Origin: Cochliopodium minus
Taxonomy: Eukaryota > Discosea > Himatismenida > Cochliopodiidae
Direction: 5' to 3'
NCBI GenBank assembly: GCA_024220525.1
Contig: JAMYWO010000273.1
Coordinates: 32,120 to 45,771, forward strand
Length of the DNA stretch: 13,652 nucleotides
The translations under genes were made by a program, and so were the position numbers. Below the pieces are notes generated by a model, which saw only the letters and a program-made list of their open reading frames with translations, ran no database searches and had not been told where the DNA came from. Numbering within the stretch: the first letter of the stretch is position 1; every line of letters begins with the position of its first letter. Shown here in pieces: positions 1 through 8,579 of the stretch.

Positions 1-186
1 AAAGTTAATAAAAAATAAAAAATAAAGTTAATAAAAAATAAAAAATAAAAAAAAAAAATAAAAAAATAAAAAATAAAAAGAGCTAAAAAAAAATAAAAAA
101 TTAAAATAAATAACTAATAAAAAAAATAAACAAATAAAATAAAAACCAAAATAAATAAAAATAAAAAATATTTAAAAAAAAATTAG
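1..186. repeat. A/T-only-like simple sequence with 23-bp tandem duplication
   Basis: Almost entirely A with scattered T. A 23-base unit at 1-23 (aaagttaataaaaaataaaa plus aat) is repeated exactly at 24-46, then degenerates into A(n)T runs. It ends in ATTAG at 182-186, which could be the 3' splice site of the intron before the cysteine-rich gene, so part of this tract may be intron. Confidence 0.6.
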
Positions 187-649
187 CTCTTGATTCAACT
201 CGAATTTCAAATCAGTTGGCTTTTTTGGGGCAATGTGAAGATAACGTGCAGTATTTTGGTTTCTGTCAGTTTTGGGTGAACACTTTGAAAATTTCTTGCA
301 ATGATGATTTTTTTGTAAAAAATTGCAGAAAGACTTGTAGGCAGTGTGGTGTTGTAAAATACAAAATACCTGGTGAATCTTGGTACAAAAAAAAAATATT
401 TTAATCTTATTTTTTCAAAAAGTGTTCTTGTGTTTGATTTAAAATAATATTTTTTTTATTTTTTTTTTAATTTTTTTTAAAAACAGTTCTAAAAACTCCG
501 ACTGTTTGTGGAACTCTTGCCATCCTACTAAACAAATTTGTCTTTCTGACGAACCCAGAGAAACAGGTTCGTTGTGCAGTCAAGATTACCAATGTTCTAG
601 TGCGAATTGCCCTTTTCTTTCCCAAACCATCCCAAGAACTTGCATTTAA
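187..649 (+). CDS. Cysteine-rich ShK-domain protein, 3' part (two exons)
   Basis: Exon 187-382 and exon 487-649 are joined by removing a 104-base intron that starts GTACAA and ends TTAAAAACAG; the split codon becomes Cys. Exon one carries six cysteines spaced C-x9-C-x10-C-x8-C-x3-C-x2-C with a Trp after the second Cys. This is the ShK (SXC) pattern, a small three-disulfide fold common in extracellular proteins of animals and protists. After splicing, the second part carries eight cysteines (x5, x4, x6, x11, x5, x4, x10), and TAA follows at 647-649. The even cysteine counts suggest fully paired disulfides and a secreted or surface protein. No ATG or signal peptide is visible, so the 5' end lies upstream of or inside the A-rich tract. 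ShK domains occur in proteases and matrix proteins as well as in channel blockers, so no activity is assigned. The splice join is inferred but preserves the cysteine-rich frame. Confidence 0.65.
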
Positions 650-707
650 TTAAAGTATTTTAAATTAGTTATTTTATTTTACACTTAATATTTAAAAAAA
701 TCAAATA

Positions 708-1922
708 TTAATGAGAAAAGAAAATAGGAACAAAAAAATTGAATTTTCCCAAACTCATATTTCCAACTAACATCAAGTTCTTGTCCTTTGGAAGATCCCC
801 CACAAATTTAATTTTGTAAAAAAAACTTTCCTTTACTTTAACATTTGTGCCTTCAATAGTTTTATCCAAGAAGTTGAAAGAAGAAGAGAGAGGTAATCGA
901 GATTTTGTCTTGTATTTGAAAATCAATTCCAAAGTAAAAGATCCTTTTTCATTTCTGATTACAACAGGAGAGACTCCCTTGATATGAGGAGTGTTATCTT
1001 CCATTTTATGCTCGTTTTGGTTGATGATGAGAGCAACTTTTTTCAATTTATCAACCAAGAAATAGGGTTTGATTTTTTTGAGATTGAAGTGATTTGAAAG
1101 AGAATTTTGAATGGGATCATTTGAAAGATTATAAGATTGGGGGTTGGAGATGGAGATATAAACAATCTTGCTATTTTTGAATTGAGGAGGAAGAAGATTA
1201 TTTTTTTCCATGTGTTCAAATATTTCCTTGTGAAGGGAAGGAATATACAGTTTGGTTTGTTTGGAAGGGGTTGTTATTAATTTATTTTGTCTGTCCAACA
1301 AAAGTGTTTGAATTTTCTCAATTTCTTTTTCCATTTCAACTTTAGTTTTGGAACCATACTTTTCATTTTTCAAGCTTTTCTCGAGAAAGGATAGGAGCAG
1401 TGAATAGTGCTGTATGTACACTTGGTGAATGAAAGAGAAAGAAAGATCAGTGAACATTTGAATTTGCTTGGAGAATTTGAGAAAGTTCTTCTCTTCTTCA
1501 TCTTTCATTTCCTCTCTTTTTCTCAGTAAAATATTTCTCAAAAATTGGAGCTCTTTAGTTTCTTTGGATAGTTCCTTCTCCAAAAAATCTGAGAAAGAAT
1601 CAATGAGAGAAAAATAGGTTAAGAAATATGAAGTCCCAAGGTTGTTTATTTGCTTTTCAAAATCATTTGTGAATTGGGTAAAGTGTTCACATTGATCTAT
1701 TTTGCTTTCGGATGCTTCAAATATTCCCTTCTTGAGTCTTGAAATGGCTTCGGATGAAGATATCTTTGAATTAAAATCATTTTTTATCATAAACGCATTC
1801 AGTTGTCCTCCCGTAATCACTGTTTCTCTATTTTTGGTGGCAGTGGTGCATANCCTTTTTTTCTGGTTCTATATTCTCTTCCTTTTGTTCGGTTTTTTTC
1901 TTGGTAATTCTCTTCTTGGTTT
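708..1922 (-). CDS. Unrecognised coiled-coil protein, 5' incomplete, frame broken at an ambiguous base
   Basis: A long frame runs from 1820 (GTG, not a true start) to TAA at 708, 370 codons. I recognise no family. Residues about 80-190 are rich in Glu, Lys and Leu with heptad-like spacing, so a coiled coil or helical bundle is likely. The last ~90 residues alternate hydrophobic and polar residues and look beta-rich. Upstream, a Lys/Glu-rich frame follows a good 3' splice site (TTTTAAAATTTCAG, ending 1923) and starts at 1922, but it is one base out of register with the main frame. The break coincides with the undetermined base N at 1853; leaving N out joins both frames, so an assembly error is the simplest reading. 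Earlier exons and the start codon were not found. The 3' 183 bases are duplicated at the right end of the window. Confidence 0.6.
712..895 (-). repeat. First copy of the 184-bp duplicated segment
   Basis: The matching partner of 13469-13652, in the same orientation, covering the last codons of the coiled-coil gene and extending upstream in it. How far the duplication continues beyond 895 cannot be seen. Confidence 0.9.
1853..1853. other. Undetermined base (N) inside a coding region
   Basis: The only ambiguous base in the window. It sits exactly where the minus-strand coding frame slips by one, next to a run of T/A, which suggests an assembly or consensus artefact rather than a real frameshift. 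Confidence 0.8.
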
Positions 1923-1924
1923 CT

Positions 1925-2941
1925 GAAATTTTAAAACAAACTAAAAAAACACAAAAATCTTCTTATTTTTTCTTTATTTTTTAGAGGGTATATTGTGACC
2001 ATAAAGTAAAGTTATATTTTTTTAAAGATTTCTAATTTATCATCTATTTCAATTCTTGTTAAACATGAGAATACTTTAGTGATAAAAAATTAAATTGTTA
2101 GAAAAAATTTGAATGTTTATTTGAACTGACCAATAAAATTTCTATGAATTTTGATGTTATACATTTCTTAAACAATTAACCACTTTATATGAAGGGCAAA
2201 AGATGAAGAACTTTCAAACATTACTTTTACTATTTGATATTAATTAATTTAATTTAACTATTTATCAAAATATTAATTAATGTTAAATCATTTCTTAGAA
2301 TACCATCATTCTATTGATCTCAATGATAATATCAAATTCAATCCTTAGATAATGTATGGGATTTTCTTCATAGATAAAATATTTTCATTCTGTTGAACAA
2401 TTACCAAATTTTCTCATATTATCCCAAAATATAATTGTGATCAAACTTAATTTGATGATAAACCTATATTATGGAAATATAATTAAGATAATGGATACAT
2501 CCTCTAAATTATTTCATATTTAACAAATTATCAACCAATTCTTGATTCATTATTTTGCAATTTTTTTTATTATTTGTGAAATTCCAAATAATTTCTTATT
2601 TTATTCATAGTGAATGAATTGGTTCTTTCAATATTTTTTGTCATAATTTTTTTGTGTTCTGAGCAAAATCTGATACCACTTATTTTTGTCCTTACTATAA
2701 TTTTTATTGGGATAGCTCATATGTTTTTTTGATCATAGTTTCATGAAACTTATCATTGTAAAAAAAAAAAAAAAAAAATCTGATCTTTCAAATTGTCTTC
2801 TTTCTTTGATATGAAATTAAATAACAAATTATTTAATAACAAATCAAAATTTTTTTCTAGGGTATTTTGAACATTACATTTATTCATAAATATTCACATT
2901 AATTCATTTTAAAGGCACCACTAGATAATCATTTTCCAAAA
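1925..2941. other. AT-rich intergenic region, no supported gene
   Basis: About 1 kb without a convincing reading frame on either strand. It contains a 20-base A run near 2760 and many TAATTAAT-type stretches. It lies between the 5' side of the minus-strand coiled-coil gene and the 5' side of the plus-strand ATPase-nuclease gene, so it probably holds both promoters and possibly missing first exons of the former. Confidence 0.5.
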
Positions 2942-2999
2942 ATGATTCCCAAAAAGCAAATATCTGTGGATGTCATGCTGATAGAGAACAAGAAGAAAT
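2942..2999 (+). other. Possible alternative first exon of the ATPase-nuclease gene
   Basis: ATG at 2942 opens 19 codons rich in Lys and hydrophobic residues, then meets a GTAACC donor at 3000. Splicing to the acceptor TTTTCAG ending at 3211 joins in frame with 3212-3283 and then the ATPase exons, giving a 770-residue protein. The 212-base intron is longer than the others here, and an in-frame match is expected one time in three by chance, so this is only a candidate. Confidence 0.25.
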
Positions 3000-3252
3000 G
3001 TAACCTTACAAATTAAAATGATATCATTTTATTACTTTATTATTTAACATTCATTCAATGATAGCAAAAAAGTCAATCCATCTCAAATACTTTCAAATTG
3101 GATTCCCTTTGTAAGATTTGAAAAAATACTAAATTTGTTTGAGTAATAATTCACCAAAATAATGTTTTGGAATAAATAAATCTTATGTTTTTAATTCAAA
3201 CAAATTTTCAGCATATAATACCATCTTGATCAGTTCATTCCATTCTTCATCC

Positions 3253-5620
3253 ATGACACCAAATCAAAATTTGACACCTAAAGGTATATTTTATTCCAAT
3301 ATTTCAAAATAAAATAATATTTTTTGTTTTTAAGTGCAAAAATATGCCAAGCCTGAAGAATATTTTGCTTATGGGAACTATGATTTTGCTTCTATGAGAA
3401 GAATGAAGAGTTTTTTTGCTGATTTTACTCCAGCATATGCCAAGATTCTCAAGAATAAACACATGATGCTTTTTAAAGCTCAACGTCATGGAAAATCTAC
3501 CTTTTTGCAAGGCTTGGCAATATTACTTGACATTAGCATATCAGAAGTTGAATTGAAAGAATTTTTTAGGGATCTTGCAATTTTAAAAGACGAAGATGCT
3601 ATGCAACATTTTAGAAAATACCATGTTATGGAGTTCAATTTTAATCTGCCAAAGGATGATGGATATGAAAATATCAAACAAAAATTCTACGACAATTTGA
3701 TCTCAACTTTGAAAAATTTTTGTGAGAAATACGGATTGGATGAAAGTGTAATCAAAGAAGATGATCCTATACTTTCCATTGAGATTGTTTGTACCCAAGT
3801 TGCAAAAAAGAAAGGAAATTTGATTATAATAGTTGATGGTAAAAAATTTTTAAAATTCTTTATTCTTCTAATATTGTATTATTATTAGAATATGATCGCT
3901 TTGCCAATAGATTGTTTCTTGAACCCTTTGAAAAAGGAAAAGATACATTATCAGAAGAAGCAGTGAAATCACATCATGATACGGTTGCCGGAGATTCTGG
4001 TGTAAAGGGATCTTCTCTTTTGAGATCCTTCTTGGAAAAGTTGAAAGAGTTAGATGGAGTTGGGTTTGGAAGAAATGGAGGTAATCTCAAAACAATCATT
4101 GCTGGTATTTTGCCTATTGCTCTTGCTGACGCATCTGGTGCAAATGTTTTTGAAGATATTAGCCACAAACCAATAATCGTAGATTCTTTTGGATTTAAGG
4201 AGGAAGATATTGAAAGAGCCCTCACAGAGATTGGAACAAAAGAAGATGAAAGAAAAAAAGCCTTGAAAATAATGAAGACCTTCTTCAATGGATATAACTT
4301 CTTTAGATCCAAAAAGCTTCTCTTCAATCCTCAGTTGTGCTTGAGGTTTCTCAAAAACTTCCATACTAATCCAGAATTCAAGAAGAGAGTCCTTTCATGG
4401 GATGCTGACAATCTTAAAAAACTTGATCAAAAAGATAAAGATCAATTGAATGATGAAAATTCTAAAGTATCAAGCAACTTTCTTAGTTTTCTCTCCCTCA
4501 AAGGGATTCAAACAAAAAAGATCATCAGTGCCCTTGTTTGGTGCAGAAATCAGTCAACAATCGATGGAAGCAAAATTGAAGGAAAGGATGAAGAAACTGT
4601 TTATGGAATCAAATGTCTGAAATCCAAAAGGGGAGATCAATATGTATGGGGTTTGTTTTATAACTCTTTCATCGAAAAAAAGATCAGATTGAATGAACTT
4701 CTTCAATCAACAGAAGACTTGGGAATTAACAACATTTTGTTCATGATGTATACCTATGGATTAATCACGTAAATTCCATATCAAATAATCTAAGAAAATT
4801 GATCCCCATTTTAAATTTTAGATTTGCGGATTCCGACAAATCAACACTTTGTATCACCAATGAGATAATGTTTGATGATTTCAAAGGGAAATTTGATCAA
4901 TATCTTAAACCATCAACTGAAAAGGATCTCACTAGTTTCTTATCTGAAAAAAATCCAATATTTCTCAAAAAATTTCTCTCATCATTACTCGAATCAACCA
5001 CTACTCGTGAGGATAATAGTATGAGTGAAGGAGCAATGCAGCTTGACTTTGAAATTGCACTCCAAAATCATCTTTCACAAGCACAGTTTAATTATAGCAT
5101 CAAAGGATCGGATCCCAAAGATTATGAATTCACATTGGATTTAAAAATTGAATTTCAAGATTCAATCTTTGCTATTGAATTCAAAAGAGCCAGACCAAAT
5201 GCCATCATTATAAAAAGGGAGGTTGATTGTGGTATTGGAAAAGAGAGAGGGACTATAATTGGGGATGGAAGAGTAAATATGCTCAATTCTGAATACAATG
5301 AACAGCAAGATATACTTGACAAAAAAGAATCAATCGGAGAGGATCTCACCACAATTGAGTTCACATCCAATGAGAAGTATCAACCCGAAAAGAAATACGG
5401 ATTAGATGGGGAAAAGTTAAAAAAGAGAGAACCATGTAAAACAATTGGTGGTTTGTTGGAATCTGCAATCAATCAATTGACTTGTTATATCAAAAATCTC
5501 AAACAATATGAACCAGAAAAGAAAGAAAAAAAGATTTATGCTTTTGCAGTGATTCACTTAGCCCAAAATACAATTATTGTGAGAGAACATTCTCTCAATG
5601 GGAAACAATTGAATAATTAG
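3253..5620 (+). CDS. AAA-ATPase-like domain fused to PD-(D/E)XK nuclease domain (four exons)
   Basis: Exons 3253-3283, 3335-3838, 3889-4768 and 4822-5620 give 737 residues; introns are 51, 50 and 53 bases (GTATAT, GTAAAA, GTAAAT donors; TTAAG, TTATTAG, TTTTAG acceptors). N-terminal ATPase: a YGN-x-DF-x2-MR entry motif, a P-loop variant AQRHGKST (K64, S65), and Walker B LIIIVDEYD at 173-181. Walker B is created by the second splice, strong proof of that intron. After a helical middle part, the third splice restores the segment leading into the C-terminal domain (about 473 on). The nuclease core shows D578, then E591-F-K593 in a hydrophobic strand, and Q690-x3-Y694 in a later helix. This is the architecture of the AAA-ATPase-like (PF09820 type)/PDDEXK family best known from bacteria, with Crinkler/RHS-type relatives in eukaryotes. 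Key residues look intact. Biological role unknown; DNA cleavage is inferred from the fold. ATG 3253 is the nearest in-frame start; an alternative begins at 2942. Confidence 0.8.
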
Positions 5621-6053
5621 AACTTTATTAAACATAATTTTTTGAATAAAAATTTTATACATAATGATTTGTTGTGAATTGTTCATTCCTCATGAATCAA
5701 ATTGGAAAAGGAAAAAAAGAAGTTAGGCAAGATAGATAGATTGGAATAGAGAATGATATAAAAATAATGCTAAATAAATTATATACCTTCGATTTAAAGA
5801 AATATTCATTATCTCTCTCAAGATTTTAATTTTGAATGGTATATTCTCTTTCATTTTACTGGATTTTGAGGTGACATATATATTCCACATATTTTTATAT
5901 TCTCAAAAAAATAATAATATGATTGATATAAATCATAGAAACAAAGATTTTATTGATCTAAATTGTAACATCTTGTTCCAACAAATCCATCAAACCTGAT
6001 ATACTCTTCCTCTTATTTTATTTTTATTTATTTAATCAAAATTTTATAGACTT
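5621..6053. other. AT-rich intergenic region
   Basis: No reading frame supported. It holds the 3' flank of the ATPase-nuclease gene, with an AATAAA-like sequence about 25 bases after the stop that could serve in polyadenylation. It ends directly at the left terminus of the transposon. Confidence 0.5.
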
Positions 6054-6116
6054 CCCTAACGTATAGGAAACAGCCTGTTTTCACTCAAAATACAGCTAGT
6101 TAACAGGGAGCAACAG
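6054..6116 (+). repeat. Left terminal inverted repeat of the transposon
   Basis: Sixty-three bases starting CCCTAACGTATAGGAAACAG. It matches the reverse complement of 11421-11483 at 61 of 63 positions; the differences are at 6096 and 6109. Matching stops after CAACAG at 6116. Confidence 0.95.
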
Positions 6117-6422
6117 CCTGTAACAGATAGAACAGAATACGTTATTAAAAATAAGGATTACTGCAGCAGGGTGTTGTTCCGTAGTAATTTGTTATTGCAG
6201 CCACACTTTTAATTAGTAAAAAACAGTTCTGTTTCGGTCTTTTTCTTCCTGTTTTCTGATAAGGGATTATCCCAATTCAATTGAGATTTCAGATTTCTTT
6301 TGATCAAAATGAATTCAATTTAAATATTAAATGAAATCTCGTTGTGAAATTCAAACTGAAATTTAATTTTTAATATTTTATAAAAAAATAATAGATTTGA
6401 AATTTAGAATTGTTTTTAATTT
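6117..6422. other. Left subterminal region of the transposon
   Basis: Non-coding. It contains short GC-richer motifs seen again near the right end: CAGGGTGTT (about 6167) and AAAAAACAGTTCTG (6218-6231, repeated in the same orientation at 11377-11390). Such subterminal repeats commonly bind transposase. The AT-rich part next to the companion gene stop would be its 3' flank. Confidence 0.5.
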
Positions 6423-8095
6423 TTATTTTTTCATTAGATAATTGAATTTTTCTTCCAAATAGAAAGTAGTAGAACCTTCTTCCATTATTTTGGAGCAGTA
6501 TTTATTAAGGATCTTTTCCAAAGCTTCACTGATGTTGACCGACTTGAAAAGATAAAGTTCTCCTTCTTGCATCATTATGTTTTTGAGAAGGAAAAAGTCA
6601 GTAGAATCATCTATGGTTATAACAGTCTTTTCAACATTGATGGTGTTGGTTTCTTTTGGGTTGGGAATGAGAATTGGACCATTATTGGTGTTGTTTTCCA
6701 AACTGATATCAATTACTTTGTTTCCAAATACTTTTTTTCTAATTTCCTCAAAAGAAACAGAAGAACGACGACCATACTTTTCTAGGATTGCTGCTGCCTG
6801 TCTCACCCATTCTTGTTCTGGTTTGCTTGAACGTATCCCTTCCAATCCAATTTTGGAGAACTTTCCAGCAATTGTATTCTTGATATTACCAACTAGGTGA
6901 GGTCTCAGAGTTCTTGTGAACACCATGATTTCATCCCAAGAGTAACTTCTCATTCTTTCTTTCTCCCATCCTAATAAAATTTTAAATTTAATATTTTAAA
7001 TACAAATTTAAAAAAACCTCTGATATCTTGGATCTCTACACTACTGTTTTGATCTTTGTCTTCACTACTGGTGCTGTTGTCTTTATCTTCCCTACTGGTG
7101 CTGTCTTTACTATCTTTTAATTTAAAATAATAATTAGAAAGAAAATTAAAATAAAAGTTAAATTGTTTGTTTAACCATCAGTGCGTGCACTCCTGGAATA
7201 TCTTCCTTTGTTTTTCTTTTTCAACATTTTACTTTCTTTGATTTTCCTTCTTATGTTGGAGAGATAATCTGAAAGAAAAATTTTGAATTCACCAAAAGAA
7301 AATTCTTCCTCATTAAGATTCCCCATTTTCAGAAGTTTTTTGTATATCTTTTTGGTAAATTCAAATGAAATCAATTTGCATCCCTAAGTGTTGATAGAGT
7401 GAATAATTTTATTTTTAATTTCAGAGAAAAAAATTTTTTAAATTAAAATATTTTTGAAAAAAAAATTAAATTACTTTCTTTGGATTCAAGAGGTACAGTT
7501 TTGAAATGTACTTTACTTCAATGGCTTTATCAGATTTATGTGGATGATTCTTTTTGTATGTTTTGGTCAACAATTCTCTAATTGTGCTTCTCACGTTTAA
7601 ACCTTTCAATTTTTTTTTTCCATTTCCTAACTTGGTAAGTTTTCCAATGCTATTGAATATTAAAGACAATTTTTCTTTGATATCATCATTGGAGGTGAGA
7701 TCTAAGAATTGGGATGTGCTAGGTGGAGGTGTGCAATAATTTGAAATTTTGGAGAATTCTTTTAGGGGGTAGATTCCATTATTATTCTTATTCTTTAAAA
7801 CATTTCCAGGTGGATTAGGAGTAAAGTTAGGATAAGGAACATGTTGTGGACGAGTGATTGAATTAGGATTTTGGGGGGGAAGCAATTGATTATTGGGAGG
7901 CAGGTTTAAATGATTTTGTTGGGGAGTAACATTTTGAGAAGGAATTGTCATTTCTTGAAGTTGATTTACTGTTGGTTGAATTTCAAAACCTTTTTGAACA
8001 TCTCCTTCAACCATTATTTCTCTTTTATTTTTCTTATTTGAATTCTTTTTTGTTGGCGATTTCTTTCTAGTTGGTGATTTCTTTCTCTTTGACAT
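6423..8095 (-). CDS. Transposon companion protein, 490 aa, basic, unrecognised (four exons)
   Basis: Exons on the minus strand: 8095-7475, 7383-7176, 7113-7018, 6970-6423; introns of 91, 62 and 47 bases with GTAATT, GTTAAA, GTTTTT donors and CTTAG, AAAAG, ATTAG acceptors. All joins keep frame, giving 490 residues from ATG to TAA. Residues 2-25 hold Lys/Arg clusters with repeated SPTRKK/SPTKK motifs, like nuclear localisation and AT-minor-groove-binding SPKK tails. Residues about 40-105 are Pro/Asn/Gln-rich and probably disordered. A helical Lys-rich part follows (about 130-275), then a short Ser/Asp/Glu repeat encoded by exon three, and a C-terminal globular part starting near residue 308 (RGWEKERMRSYSWDEI). 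No family recognised. It lies inside the inverted repeats, head-to-head with the transposase, so a DNA-binding or accessory role in transposition is inferred. A cargo gene is the alternative. Confidence 0.75.
7020..7110 (-). repeat. Short degenerate tandem repeat within exon three of the companion gene
   Basis: Most of the 96-base third exon consists of two diverged copies of a 24-27-base unit (ACAGCACCAGTAGGGAAGAT versus ACAGCACCAGTAGTGAAGAC). They encode a Ser/Thr/Asp/Glu/Lys linker, so the exon looks as if it grew by in-frame slippage. Confidence 0.6.
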
Positions 8096-8579
8096 TAAAA
8101 TTTTTCACAAATATTTTATTTTATTTATTTTTTAATAATATTAAAAAATATAATAAAAATAAATCTTTCATATACAAAAGTAAGAACGATAATATTTTCT
8201 GATTTTTTTTTGTATTATTTTTTGGCTCAAACGCCAACACTCATTTATTTTTCAAAGTGCTTTTGTTAAAACCTATTTATGTAATATTATTGTACTTATA
8301 TTTCACTTTTTTACATTAAAATTGGGTTTGTTGTCATTCTTTTCAAAAAAGTATTTAATTTGAATAAAATTTTGAAGAATTCATTTTTCTGTGGATCCAA
8401 TCAACTTTTATTTTCAAAACGACGGAGAATTTTTTGTTATATCTTTTTAACGATCTACTGTTTAAAAAATATAATTGAAAGATTCTGATTCTCAATCCAT
8501 TTTTGCCGTGGATCCAATCAACTTTTATTTTCAAAACGATGAAATATTTTTTAAAAGTATTTGTCGATTATAAAAAAAA
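8096..8579. promoter_or_regulatory. Divergent promoter region between companion and transposase genes
   Basis: This 484-base non-coding interval separates the two start codons and must hold both promoters unless there are upstream untranslated exons. It contains a 32-bp perfect direct repeat (8391-8422 and 8508-8539), the most conspicuous structure in an otherwise A/T-rich stretch. Confidence 0.6.
8391..8539. repeat. Pair of 32-bp direct repeats upstream of the transposase
   Basis: GTGGATCCAATCAACTTTTA plus TTTTCAAAACGA occurs identically at 8391-8422 and 8508-8539, 117 bases apart, with weaker similarity just before each copy (TTCATTTTTCT and TCCATTTTTGCC). The same orientation and position in the shared promoter suggest protein-binding sites, possibly for autoregulation. 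Confidence 0.9.

Noticed and set aside
1-120. Repeats that might be a CRISPR array or telomere
   Set aside because: The repeat is only A/T simple sequence with two exact copies, no spacers and no telomere-type motif.
187-382. Calling the ShK protein a toxin
   Set aside because: ShK domains are widespread in non-toxin extracellular proteins; nothing in the sequence shows toxicity.
1702-1926. Plus-strand frame with hydrophobic Phe/Leu-rich product
   Set aside because: Antisense of the 5' part of the coiled-coil gene; the apparent membrane-like composition comes from reading Lys/Glu codons backwards, and it crosses the N.
2170-2215. Short ATG-led minus-strand frame (about 17 codons) as a first exon of the coiled-coil gene
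   Set aside because: Its possible donors give the wrong phase for the acceptor at 1923, so it cannot join that gene as seen.
2761-2780. A-run that might be the tail of a retrotransposed copy
   Set aside because: No reading frame or gene-like sequence precedes it, no flanking duplication was seen, and A-runs are frequent in this AT-rich DNA.
3974-4364. Open frames on the minus strand opposite the ATPase exon
   Set aside because: They are antisense shadows of the middle exon of the ATPase-nuclease gene, without domain content or splice support.
6046-6053. An 8-bp target-site duplication expected for this transposon group
   Set aside because: ATAGACTT on the left and TAATGAAA on the right do not match at any usual length.
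6567-6900. Plus-strand frames opposite the last companion exon
   Set aside because: Shadows; the minus-strand frame has the splice structure and continues the companion protein.
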